Positions 32,232 through 42,214 of a DNA stretch of 64,000 nucleotides are shown one piece after another. Source of the DNA: Selaginella moellendorffii (Eukaryota; Streptophyta; Lycopodiopsida; Selaginellales; Selaginellaceae); NCBI RefSeq assembly GCF_000143415.4, contig NW_003314263.1:3354956-3418955 (forward strand), in the 5' to 3' direction. The notes beneath the pieces are model-generated. The model did not search any database. It was not told where the DNA came from and saw only the letters and a list, made by a program, of their open reading frames with translations. The position numbers and the translations under genes were made by a program. Each line of letters starts with the position of its first letter. Position 1 is the first letter of the stretch.

Positions 32232-33339
32232 CATATTATATAGTTTTCAAAACTTCGCTGCTCTCTTGGCAATTAAACTTAAAATTAATATAAAAATCTA
32301 AGAGTGAGAACCCATGTATAGAACAATATAAATCAGCGCCAAGAACACACCCAATCCATTAAAATGTGTTAGCGAGAGAAACTGCCTTTTGACTACTTAT
32401 CAAAGCATTGTAAAAGTCAATGCCTTATGCTAATCTTTTAATTTTCTTTTAACTTCTCGCCACCTTTTAGCGACAATGCCAAAGACAACTATAGGAATAG
32501 ACCGCTGATTATTCGTGCACTACAGATCTATGCTAGAAAAGTAAATAGTGGTCAGAGTGGAGAAGTGCTCAAGAGGGAGATGAAACGACTCACTAGAGAA
32601 CAAGAAAGGCCCTGTTGTAAGGGCTTGAGGTCAGATATTGAAGGGAGCTACAAGCTCGAGGAGAGGCTACTCTTTGTTGCGATGAGCGATGGCTTCCCAG
32701 TGTTGTGGCAAAAACCATTTTGATGGAGAACTCTAATGTGGATGAAGAGGAGGTGCTGGATCAGATCCCCAAGAGGGCACGACACTGGAAGGAGTGCAAG
32801 GTAATGGATGAAAATTCTCTTGGAATCAAATGACTAGAAGAGAAAGAAGAAGCTAGTGGAGGATTGAAATTAGTGTAGTGAACTAAAAGTGAGGTTTGAG
32901 CATATTTTAGATTTACTTCAATGCTATGCACATATCAACGTTGCCTCTAGTAAATGGGTATATATACTGAAAAGAACTTAAGAGTTGCGAAGATGGCCTA
33001 GCTTGTCAAAAACATCCTCCTGGAGCCTCAGTTCCGCGCCAGTCATGCACAAATTAAGGTGAATTGGGATGCTTGAGAAGGTAAGTTGGCAATATTCAAT
33101 CATCTAACTATTTGTTAATCCTTAATTGAATCAAAATCAATCCAGAGAGATAATGAAAAGTATCAAACTCTTCCCTCATCATAGCACGGAGCTTCTGTAA
33201 TGGTAGTAGTGCGATCTTGGCAGCCTGCAACAAAATCATCAAAATACACAACAGTTGCAAAGCATTTGTGCCTTGTGTGCGTTCCTTCCTTTATCTTCGT
33301 GCTTTTGTTTTCGAGGGAAGTCCCAAAAAGAATGTGATC
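32232..33339. other. Spacer with one unexplained open stretch
   Basis: At about 32472-32722 a plus-strand frame without ATG reads NYRNRPLIIRALQIYARK, GEVLKREMKRLTREQE and YKLEERLLFVAMSDGF before a stop. I do not recognise it; it could be an exon relic. The remainder has no recognisable gene. Confidence 0.35.
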
Positions 33340-34513
33340 TCACTTGTTGACGAACGTAGTTTTCACGCCACCTAAAAATTCTCGCCGTGAGAACAATCCC
33401 ACAGACCGACCTTGTCAATCCATACCTGGGACTTCTTCGAAGATAACTTCGCGGATATTTTCCGAGTCCATGTAGTACTCGAAGCTGCCAAAGCTCTCTA
33501 CTCAATGCATAGAACGATGGAAAGCGAATGAAACTACTGACCGATTCGAGAAGCAAACTTCGAGCGGTGTGTCGAGCTTTCTCGTGGCCTCCTGGAGGAT
33601 GGTAACGATCTCGGTCTTGTGCGTGCTGGCGAAGAGGCAATCGTACTCGGTTGACACGGACAAGGCGAAGAAATTGTCGTTGAGCTCGCTGAGGAGGACT
33701 TTCTCGATGGCTGAGAGGGAGATTCGGCGCTTGAGTGTGAACCAATCCGCGTCAAGGCTGTAGAGAGCCACATCTGTGATGAGAAGGACGCGCTTGCGAA
33801 CTTTGGATCGGCGGTTCACTTTGATCACGTTATCCGCAAACAATACTTGTCTATCACCTGGAGGAAAATCAAGACAGCATATATGGATCGCAAAGGAGAG
33901 GAGAAAAAGGAGAAAAAAAAAAGGTCCAGGAACTCAAAAATGGATCCAAAGAAGGAAAAGAAAAAAGAGAAAAGAAAAGAGGAAGGAAAAAAAAACAACT
34001 TTTCACGTTTTCTAGCAAAATCGAGCATCGCACCATCCAGGAAAATGGATGCAAAAGAGAGAGGAAAAAAAAGTGGAATCTGAGACGAAAGCACGCAAGA
34101 ACAACGACAAAAACAAGCCTTTCACGCTTTCCAAACAAGATAAAAACAAGAGCACGCAAGAAAGAGCTTCTATCAAAATCGAAATCATCACACCCTCCAG
34201 GAACTCAAATTGGATCCAAGAAAGTAAGAGCACGAAGAAAAACTAGAAATCCAACTCCACGGGACAAATCCGAGCGAGAATTCATACCTTGCTTGGTGAG
34301 GAGCTTGAGAATGTGCTGATTCCCCGCGACGTTGATGTAATCCCCCTGGAACTGGCGATACATGGAAGATCGGCGCCGGACCTTGACACCCATGAATGGC
34401 TCCTGGGCCTCCGTGGTAAGCGTGGGATTCGCACGGAGGCGCGGCGCCTCAACCTCGCCGCCGTCAGCGGCAGCGCCATTCTCCCCCTCCTCGACACGAA
34501 CCCTCCTCGCCAT
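33340..34513 (-). CDS. Stand-alone myosin TH1-domain protein
   Basis: Four exons, 34513-34288, 33857-33542, 33484-33426 and 33371-33340, all frame-consistent, give 210 residues. A short acidic and Ala-rich N-terminus is followed by RRRSSMYRQFQGDYINV, DRQVLFADNVIKVNRRSKVR, KRVLLITDVALYSLD, FTLKRRISLSAIEKVLLSEL and NDNFFALSVST. These are the signature blocks of the class I myosin tail homology 1 domain, which binds acidic phospholipids. There is no motor domain in the gene or nearby, and land plants have no class I myosins. A membrane-binding protein is the likely nature. The start at MARRVRVEE was preferred to an upstream Met because the extension is not conserved-looking. Confidence 0.8.
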
Positions 34514-35435
34514 CGCCAAAATAACAAGAACAAAAGGGACAGAATATTCGCCACTTATCCTTATTCCTAAAAAGCCCGTACGAAATTCCTGGGGAAAAAG
34601 AATCTCGAATCTCTCGGACCATGTCATAGTCGCCACGTCACTTTCAGCGATTTGCTACCACGTGTCATTGTCTAGGGCCACCCATTAATGCTGGCGCCAT
34701 TAAGTGCATGGATGTATGGGTATGGGTATGTATGTATGCTGACCCATGGATGGGCATGGCATGGCATTATGGAGGGCTGCCTCCATAGCCAGTGGAGCCA
34801 GAGTAGCTCTATAGCCTCTGCGAAGAACAAGCGTTCTCCCTCTCCAATGCCGAGGGGATGGGAGATGGGATTCTCTCTGGCGCCCTCGTCCTAGGGGCTG
34901 GGCAGTAGGGTTCTTGCGCGCTTTCTTTCTCCCGTGTCGCGGCGATGGCGTGTTTGATCGGTGTTTGATCCTATGAAGCTGGAAATCGCAGGTGAGCGAG
35001 CAATGTGTGGCGAATTCGTTGATTGATGCCCGTTTGTGGTGTGATCCTACTTTCCAGGTGGAGCTTTTGCTGCCTGTTGATGGAGGAGACAATGTGAGTG
35101 GAATTTGGATCATGGCCGAGATTTTTCTCTCTTTTTTTTTCCTTCTCTCTCGCTAAAGTGGTGGTGTTTTGTAGAAGGGATTTTTCCTCGACTAGAGACC
35201 ACCACGACTGTGAGAAAGAGATGTAAGTTATAAGTTCTTTCTTCTCTTTGTTTTTGCTAGCTCTAGTCTCTTGGGCTGTGATGAGCAAACAAATCACCGA
35301 GAAGGACAAGCAAAGCTTTGCTAAATGGCTGCTCACTTGCGCTCTGATGCTCTCTTCGTTGTTTCTTTTCCTTCCTTGCATAGCTACTTCTTTGTTTAAG
35401 CTTTGTGATGTTTGTGACTTTGGCAGCCTTTTGGT
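34514..35435. other. Promoter and 5' UTR region of the TGA factor gene
   Basis: A divergent spacer between the TH1 gene (-) and the bZIP gene (+). It carries an upstream ATG at 34974 with a plausible spliced short frame (ATCGCAG/GTGAGC donor, CTTCCAG acceptor) that stops soon, suggesting a 5' UTR with introns and a short upstream ORF. Sequence 35190-35290 is shared with 23120-23185. Confidence 0.45.
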
Positions 35436-37107
35436 ATGGCTGCAGATCAAAGACCGTCCAATTCTCCTAGATCAAGCAAGGTACATTTCGTCCTTTTGGA
35501 TCTCTCGTTTTTTCTTCTCACGCTTGCTTTGCTTGGTTTGTGTGATCCACAGCCAACTTCCGCGTCCATTACAAGCGTGAACTCCACCGAGATTTACTAC
35601 TCGCGTCAAAAGGCTGCGTCCGATAGGAACTTGGAGCTCGACAGTAACGCTAACACAAACTGGGACAACCCTTGCATGGCTGACACCAGTCCACTTACAG
35701 ACAACTCCACAGACGTTGAGCCTTCCCCAAAGGTATCCAATCCTCCTCGAGTTTCTTTGCAAGGAATTCTTTTTTCTTTCTCTTGGAAATGCGCTAAAGT
35801 TTTGCTTGTGTTTCAAGGCCGGAAAATCAGCTATAGTTTCCACTGTTCATGACACCAACAAGAATGCAGATACCAAGGTAGAGCTTTCTAAGCGTGCTGG
35901 ATCAGTTTTCACGAGTTTCTTTGTTTGCAGACGCTGAGGAGACTCGCGCAAAACCGAGAAGCAGCACGCAAGAGCCGGCTAAGGAAAAAGGTGTGTTTTC
36001 TATAGAAAAAAGAATCTTCAGTGAGTTCTAAATCTTCGAAGTGGTGTCCAGGCGTATGTGCAGCAACTAGAGTCCAGCAGAATTAAATTAAACCAGCTTG
36101 AACAAGAGCTCCAACGTGCTCGACAACAGGCAATCATAGAAATCTATTTTTCTCCTCCAAACTCATAGAATAATCTGCAGGGGTTTTACTTTGGAGGCTC
36201 GTCCAGCGATCAAAATGGAGGCAACACCAACAATACCAATGCTGCAAACTCTGGTCAGTCCAAACTTCTGAACTTCCGAAAGTTTATCTCATCAGAGTTT
36301 TTGTTTGTCCCAGGTGCATTGGCATTTGACATGGACTACGCGCGATGGATGGAAGAACACCAGAGGCAAGTTAGCGAGCTCCGATCCGGCTTGCAAGCAC
36401 ACATGGCTGACAACGAGCTTCGTGTTCTAGTCGACGGCTTTATGTCGCATTACGACGAACTCTTCCGCCTTAAAGGCGTTGCTGCGAAAGCCGATGTCTT
36501 CCACCTCGTCTCTGGGATGTGGAAAACTCCCGCCGAGAGGTGTTTTATGTGGATGGGTGGCTTCAGGCCATCAGAACTTCTCAAGGTACTTGGTCTTTCA
36601 GTTTTTTCTTAGCTTGGGTCTTCGTTTCCATCGTTTTCCATATACTGATCGATGGTTTTGTTTGTCTCCAGATATTGATTCCACAGCTCGAGCCTCTCAC
36701 CGAGCAGCAGCTTTTAGGAATTTGTAACTTACAGCAGTCGTCACAGCAGGCCGAGGACGCTCTCTCGCAAGGGATGGAAGCTCTCCAGCAATCACTCGCG
36801 GACACACTGGCTGCCGGCTCCCTGGGAAACTCCCCCAACGTAGCGAACTACATGGGACAAATGGCCATGGCAATGGGAAAGCTCGGAACTCTCGAGAACT
36901 TTGTTCGCCAGGTAACGCGAGCCGCGATCTTTCTTTCTCGCTGATAATTCTTTGGCGCAGGCAGATAATCTCCGCCAGCAAACGCTGCAGCAAATGCACA
37001 GGATTCTAACCACGAGACAAGCCGCTCGGGGGCTCCTTGCGATGGGGGACTACTTCGCGAGGCTGCGAGCTCTAAGTTCTCTATGGTCGGCGCGGCCCAG
37101 GGAGTGA
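35436..37107 (+). CDS. TGA: TGA-type bZIP transcription factor (bZIP + DOG1 domain)
   Basis: Nine exons: 35436-35480, 35553-35732, 35818-35877, 35931-35990, 36052-36129, 36181-36253, 36314-36585, 36672-36911 and 36961-37107; 384 residues. The basic region is RRLAQNREAARKSRLRKK, followed by the leucine zipper AYVQQLESSRIKLNQLEQEL. The DOG1 domain shows YARWMEEHQRQVSELR, HYDELFRLKGVAAKADVFHL, MWKTPAERCFMWMGGFRPSE and QLEPLTEQQLLGICNL. TGA factors bind TGACG elements and recruit NPR1-type co-regulators in defence and development. Exon 5 appears to use a GC donor. A decayed paralogue lies at 39.4-40.4 kb. The start Met is the first in frame; an N-terminal extension from spliced 5' exons is not excluded. 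Confidence 0.93.
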
Positions 37108-37429
37108 AGTATCTCGATCGCAAAGAGAAGTTCTTCGCGGGCTCCATAAACAAAGTAAGAGCTCCTCAAAGCTGGCGATGCTTTTCTTCATTGTTTTTGC
37201 TTTGCTTTGCTTTGCTTCACAGGAAATAGCCAAAGTGTTCACGTGAAAGGAAAAACATCACGATTCACGGGTGTATGATATCAAAAGCTGTTTAAACTGT
37301 AAACTGGTTGGTTGGTTTTCTCCGAGTTTTGTTTTCCAATTGTTTTTCTTTTTTCCAGAATTTTTCGCTTTTGTACTGTAGAGCCAGCTATACGCTGTAG
37401 TCTGCGGCTTTGGATTCACATACATAACT

Positions 37430-37870
37430 TTACCTCGAGGACTGGAGCTGTAAGTGTACGGAAGTGGCCAGCTTGCAAGCGGACATTATCCGTCCATGCA
37501 AGGCATGCCTCAAAGGAATATCTTCTGGCTTTGGGTACGTACGAGGGCAATTCTTGAGTGGCGCGACCTCTTCAAGAGCGGGCATTTTGCTCGAGCATAA
37601 TGCCCTGGATAGAACCGTGGCTTGCATGAGAACTCTTGACAATCCCGTCGTTAGCAGGAGAGAATGGCTCCTGGAGATGCAATCCTGCAACAAAGATCCA
37701 CCAAGCGCTGGAAATTCGAGCGCAGACATTTGATCCCAGGAATACCACCCTCTGCAAGAAGCTCCTGGAACTCAAGAAAGGGTTTGATAGCATGCATGCT
37801 CGGGACGCTCACTCGTGGGTGATTATGCTATGCCCTAGATTTTACTTACATTGAAGTCTTGCACGGCAAT
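37430..37870 (+). pseudogene. PPR gene fragment
   Basis: Parallel to the start of the intact PPR gene. It includes a GGGCATTTTGCTCGAGCATA stretch, REWLLEMQSC, KIHQALEIRAQTFDPRNTTL and FDSMHARDAHSWVIML, but frames shift (between MQSC and KIHQ) and the repeats after HSWVIML are lost. Confidence 0.85.
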
Positions 37871-38006
37871 GATAAGCTCGTACGCGGGCAACGAACATGT
37901 TTGGCGAAATAACTATGTGGAATATGCTGTTCTGTGTAGACTAAGCTTTCCTTTTCGAAACTAAGCCTATTTAAGGGAAGGAATAATATAAGGCAAGAAC
38001 GATGAT

Positions 38007-38330
38007 ATGCCGAATAGGAAGTGGGATGGCATGGTCGACAAGAAGAGCAGGAAATTGGATCCTTCCATCTGGTCGCGGCTTCCCCTGAAGATCCAATACC
38101 GCCTCATCAATTTCCTCTCATTACCCACGCTATGCCCCTCCAAAGACTGGCACGCAGCGATCAAGCAGCAGCAGCACCTTTCGCAGCAGCAGTGGTTGGA
38201 TCTCCTGGAAGGAAATCACTGTCCCCCTTCCAGAGCAAGCCATGATCTTCATACTTTGCTACAACCATACACAAAATCAACTCTGAGTTCAGTGTTTTCT
38301 CTTGTGTTATTGATGGTTTTTTAACTTGCT
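38007..38330 (+). pseudogene. Truncated F-box gene copy
   Basis: A frame starting MPNRKWDGMVDKKSRKLDPS contains the F-box (WSRLPLKIQYRLINFLSLPT) but lacks several residues before SKDWHAAI. It then runs into unrelated sequence and ends early. The substrate domain is missing. Confidence 0.85.
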
Positions 38331-39430
38331 GTTCAAGTTCAAACCTTCTCCTCCTTGGCATATAATCATTTCTACTCAAATTTAATGTAAATTAGAGAGG
38401 ACGAATCTCAACATCAGGGAAGACAATAAAAACTCAGGGCCAAGAACACACTCGATCCACCAATGGCTCACTTTGGAACTTGGATCCCTGCAAAATAGAG
38501 GGTTCTCTCTAGCATTCTAGGGTTCCAGAGAGAATTCTTGTGGCATATTCTGACGTAAGTTTCAAGTAGGTGGAGGAAATGGAGCAGTACAGTTTCCACG
38601 AATCTCCAAGAACGCCAAGAACTACGCATTGTCATCGGTGCTCCACGGAAAGGTTTTATCCTCTCTCTTTCTTTTTCCTTACTCGATGTACAGAGGTAAA
38701 GAGATGGTACGATAAAGCAGATTGAGTGAAACAGAGAACGTTTAGCAACTTTCTCTTTGATAAGCACTTCGATTTTCTGCGAAAGGCTCGTCAAGCAAGG
38801 TACATGAACGCATTGTCCATAGCCAGGACATCAAACATCCTCGTCTTTTTTTCCGCAACGTGTATGAAGCTCGTGACGTGCTCTGTGCTATGAAAATGAT
38901 CAGCAAGCAGACTTCCATAGGGAGACACAAAGTCAACGTAAAATCTTACAGAGGATGGCATCCAGATGGGACGATGGCCTCTCTCGCAACTATCTGGATG
39001 CTGCAACAGGCAATTGACGAGAACAAGGTACATACAAACTTCTAGCTTGCATTTCATAGATCATAGGTTTTGTTCAGGTGTGGTGTTTTATACGCCAAGT
39101 TGTGTCGGGTCTGGATCTCACATACAGTCACACGGTGTCCTGCACCTCGATAAAACCGCGACAATGAAGATCTGTTTGCTACTTGGTGAAGAAGTTATTT
39201 GTCTGATGGCCACGTACTTCCAGCTACACTTAAACTATGTGACTTTGTTCCAGAAGCAAATGTGGGTGGGAAGAAGGTGGAGGTCTTCGCTCCCAAAGAA
39301 CAGCAGCTCTTCTAGATCTCGTCTCATCGTTACTGAGCTTGGAGCCATCTGCTGTTGGTACTGAAGTGGAAACATTAAAGTCGCGTGGAAAGTGAACGAT
39401 CGATTATATGATTCATACAAGGTACCGCGC
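38331..39430. other. Duplicated flank with kinase-like debris
   Basis: 38420-38820 resembles the 3' flank of the PPR gene (42340-42990), including CAAGAACACA, TTTCTCTTTGATAA and CTCATCAAGCAAGGTACATG-like stretches. Near 38862-39030 a frame reads VYEARDVLCAMKMISK and, after a gap, IRQVVSGLDLTYSH with a following IKP. This faintly resembles the nucleotide-binding Lys strand and the catalytic loop of a protein kinase. Stops and shifts make it dead. Confidence 0.35.
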
Positions 39431-40430
39431 TCTTCCTTTTTTTTTCTTTTCCTTCCACAGCTGGAGCCTTCTCCAACAATCCTTCTCGAGTTCTTTGCAA
39501 TAGAAAAAGTTTTGCTTCCTTCTAAGGATAGTTTCCACTGTTCATGACACCAACAGGAATGCAGATTCCATGGTAAAGCTTTCTAAGGATCGGTTTTGAC
39601 GAATTTCTTTGTTTCCAGACCCTGAGGAAACTTGCAAAACCGAGGCTCGTCAACGATCAAAATGGAGGCAACAACAACAATACCAATGCTGGAAACTGGT
39701 TAGTTCCAAGCTTTTAAAGTTCCGAAAGTTTATCTCGAGATTTTTTCTTCCCCTTAGGTGCTTGGCATTTGACATGCGCGATGGATGGAAGAACACCAAA
39801 GGCAAGTTAGCGAGCTCCGAGCCGGCTTGCAAGCACACATTCACATTACGACGAAGTCTTCCGCCTTAAAGGCGTGGCTGCCAAAGCCGATGTCTTCCAC
39901 TTCGTCTCTGGGATGTGGAAAACTCCCGCCGAGAGGTGTTTTATGTGCTTCAGGCCATTTGTTCTTTCAGTTTTTTCTTAGCTTGGGTCTTTGTTTCCAT
40001 ATACTGATCGATGGTTTTCTTTGTTTCCAGATTTTGATTCTTGATACTTGATCTGCTTGGCTTGGATGTTTGACCCATGGTTTTCTTTGTTTCCAGCTTT
40101 TGATTCCACAGCTCGAGCGCAACAGCTTTTAGGAACTTGCAGTCGTCACAGCAGGCCGAGCCAAGGATGGACGCTCTCTCGCAAGGGATGGAAGCTCGAT
40201 ACACTGGTTGCCGGGCTCTCTAGGAAACTCCCCCAACGTAGCGAACTACATGAGACAAATGGCCATGGCGATGGGAAAGCTTGACATTGTTCATATGTAA
40301 CGCGAGCCGCGATCTTTCTTTCTCGCTGATAATTCTTTGGAGGATCTTCGCCAGCAAACACTGCAACAAATGCACAGGATTCTAACCACGAGACAAGCCG
40401 CTCTCCTGGATGGTAAGGATATCTTTTGAA
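39430..40430 (+). pseudogene. Decayed TGA bZIP copy
   Basis: It matches the intact gene in order: the VSTVHDTN region (39530-39560), TLRKLAKP, a jump to NDQNGGNNNNTNAGN, LAFDMRDGWKNTK, FRLKGVAAKADVF in a shifted frame, MWKTPAERCFMCFRP, then pieces of the last two exons with QQMHRILTTRQAA at about 40365-40400. The entire DNA-binding region and many short segments are deleted. Confidence 0.88.
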
Positions 40431-40471
40431 GAATTCCCCTAGCTTGAAAATAAAAGGGAAAGGATCCCAGT

Positions 40472-42214
40472 TTGACTTATGCCAAGAACGGGGCATTTTG
40501 CTCAAGTATAATGCCCTTTATAAACCAGGATAGAACTGTAGCTTGTCACGCTCCCTTCGCTAGCAGGAGAGAATGGTTCCTGGAGATGCAATCCTGCAAG
40601 ACGATCCACCAAGCCCTGGAAATTCGAGCGCAGACATTCGATCCCAATGACACCATCCTCTGCAACAAGCTCCTAGAGATGTTTGGGAGATTTGGCACCA
40701 GAAACTCGCGAGAGGTTTTCGATAGCATGCATGCTCGGGACGCTCACTCGTGGGTGATTATGCTTTCTACCTATGCCAAGAATGGGCATCTGGAACAATC
40801 GGAGAAAATCTTTCAGGAGATCCCTGAGAAGAACATTGTCTCTTGGAATGCAATGCTCACCGCATATTCTAAAAACGGATGTATGCTTGAAGCTGACCAA
40901 TTATTTAACTCTATGCCCCAGTGGGATCTTGTCTCTTGGAACGCTATTGTTTCAGCATATGCCAAATCTGGGCATCTTGAAATGGCCAGATTTTACTTTG
41001 ACCGCATGCCCGTGGCCACAATGAAGTCCTGTACGGCAATGATAGGATCGTACTCGGAGCATGATTTTTTTGACAGGGCAAAGGACATGTTTGACGAGAT
41101 GCCTATGTGGAATATGCTTTCCTGGACATGCATATTAGCAGCATATGCTCAAAATGGGCATCCAGTAAAAACTCAAGAACTTTTCGACTCTATGCCACAA
41201 CATGACCTTATTTCCTGGACTGCGTTGCTAAGTGGTTACAGTTCTCTTGAAATGATACAAAACGTTTTTGATGCCATGCCTCAAACAAATGTTGTTTCCT
41301 GGACAGCCGTTCTTGCAGCATATGCCCAAGAGGGGCAATTACACAAGTCAAAGACTTTGTTTGAGAATATGCCCGAGCACAACCTTGCATCCTCGACTGC
41401 TCTCCTATCAGCTTTCTCTCAAGCAGGACACCTTGAAGAATCTAAAAGTATCTTTCTTGGGATGAGAGAAAGGAATTTTGTTTCCTGGTCTGCTATCTTG
41501 GCTGGGTATATCCACAATGGCAGACTCGATGAGGCGAAGCACGTCTTTGATGTAATGCCTGAGTGGAACATTCGGTGCTGGAATTCCTTGTTATCGGGAT
41601 ATGCTGCTCTTGGGCATATTGACCAAGTTAAATCTTTATTTGACAAGATGCCTGACCACAATAGAGCTTCATGGAGTTGCCTACTGACTGCTCACCAAAG
41701 AAGCGGAAACCTTGTAAAAGTAAGAAGAATCTTCAATTTAATGCCTGAAAAAGATATAATAGCTTGGAGCTCGATGATTGGGGCAAATACTAGCACTGGG
41801 TGTTGCAAAGAGGCAGTTGCTTTGTTTGATTTGCTCAAGTGTGTGGATATCCCTGAGCAACTGTGTTTCCTCTCTGTGTTAGCTGCTTGTAGTGGAGAAG
41901 GAAACTTAATGCTTGGGAAGACAATCTTTATGTCAATGGGTTTGGACTACAAAATTGAAGCCACACACCAGCACTTCAGATGTATGGTTGATTTGTTGTG
42001 TCGAGCGGGTTATCTGGATAGTGCTGAGGAGCTTATAAATTCAATGCCATATGTTCCAGGGGCTGTGGAGTGGGCATGTTTGTTATCTTCTTGTAGAAAT
42101 TATAAGGATTCCAAGCAAAATTCTAGAATTGGTCAGCATGTTTTAGAGATTCTGTTGAGAAATCATGAAGCATCATATGCTTATTCTTTGTTGTTTAATT
42201 CTCATATAGTATAA
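40472..42214 (+). CDS. Pentatricopeptide repeat protein, PLS class
   Basis: An uninterrupted frame of 580 residues. From residue 90 there are about twelve tandem repeats of roughly 31 residues with the S-type pattern, for example KNIVSWNAMLTAYSKNG, WDLVSWNAIVSAYAKSGHLE, HDLISWTALLSGY and TNVVSWTAVLAAYAQEGQL. The end has FLSVLAACSGEGNLMLGK and HFRCMVDLLCRAGYLDSAEE, then VEWACLLSSCRNY, the E-like motif, without a DYW deaminase domain. Such proteins bind organelle RNA for editing or processing in chloroplast or mitochondria. The first 40 residues look non-homologous, so the true start may be a later Met. Two fragments of the same gene flank the F-box/bZIP block upstream. Confidence 0.92.
   Translation: MTYAKNGAFCSSIMPFINQDRTVACHAPFASRREWFLEMQSCKTIHQALEIRAQTFDPNDTILCNKLLEMFGRFGTRNSREVFDSMHARDAHSWVIMLSTYAKNGHLEQSEKIFQEIPEKNIVSWNAMLTAYSKNGCMLEADQLFNSMPQWDLVSWNAIVSAYAKSGHLEMARFYFDRMPVATMKSCTAMIGSYSEHDFFDRAKDMFDEMPMWNMLSWTCILAAYAQNGHPVKTQELFDSMPQHDLISWTALLSGYSSLEMIQNVFDAMPQTNVVSWTAVLAAYAQEGQLHKSKTLFENMPEHNLASSTALLSAFSQAGHLEESKSIFLGMRERNFVSWSAILAGYIHNGRLDEAKHVFDVMPEWNIRCWNSLLSGYAALGHIDQVKSLFDKMPDHNRASWSCLLTAHQRSGNLVKVRRIFNLMPEKDIIAWSSMIGANTSTGCCKEAVALFDLLKCVDIPEQLCFLSVLAACSGEGNLMLGKTIFMSMGLDYKIEATHQHFRCMVDLLCRAGYLDSAEELINSMPYVPGAVEWACLLSSCRNYKDSKQNSRIGQHVLEILLRNHEASYAYSLLFNSHIV

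Noticed and set aside
34205-34636. Longer N-terminus for the TH1 protein from the upstream Met
   Set aside because: The additional 41 residues include a hydrophobic stretch without family support. MARRVRVEE gives the expected soluble TH1 protein.
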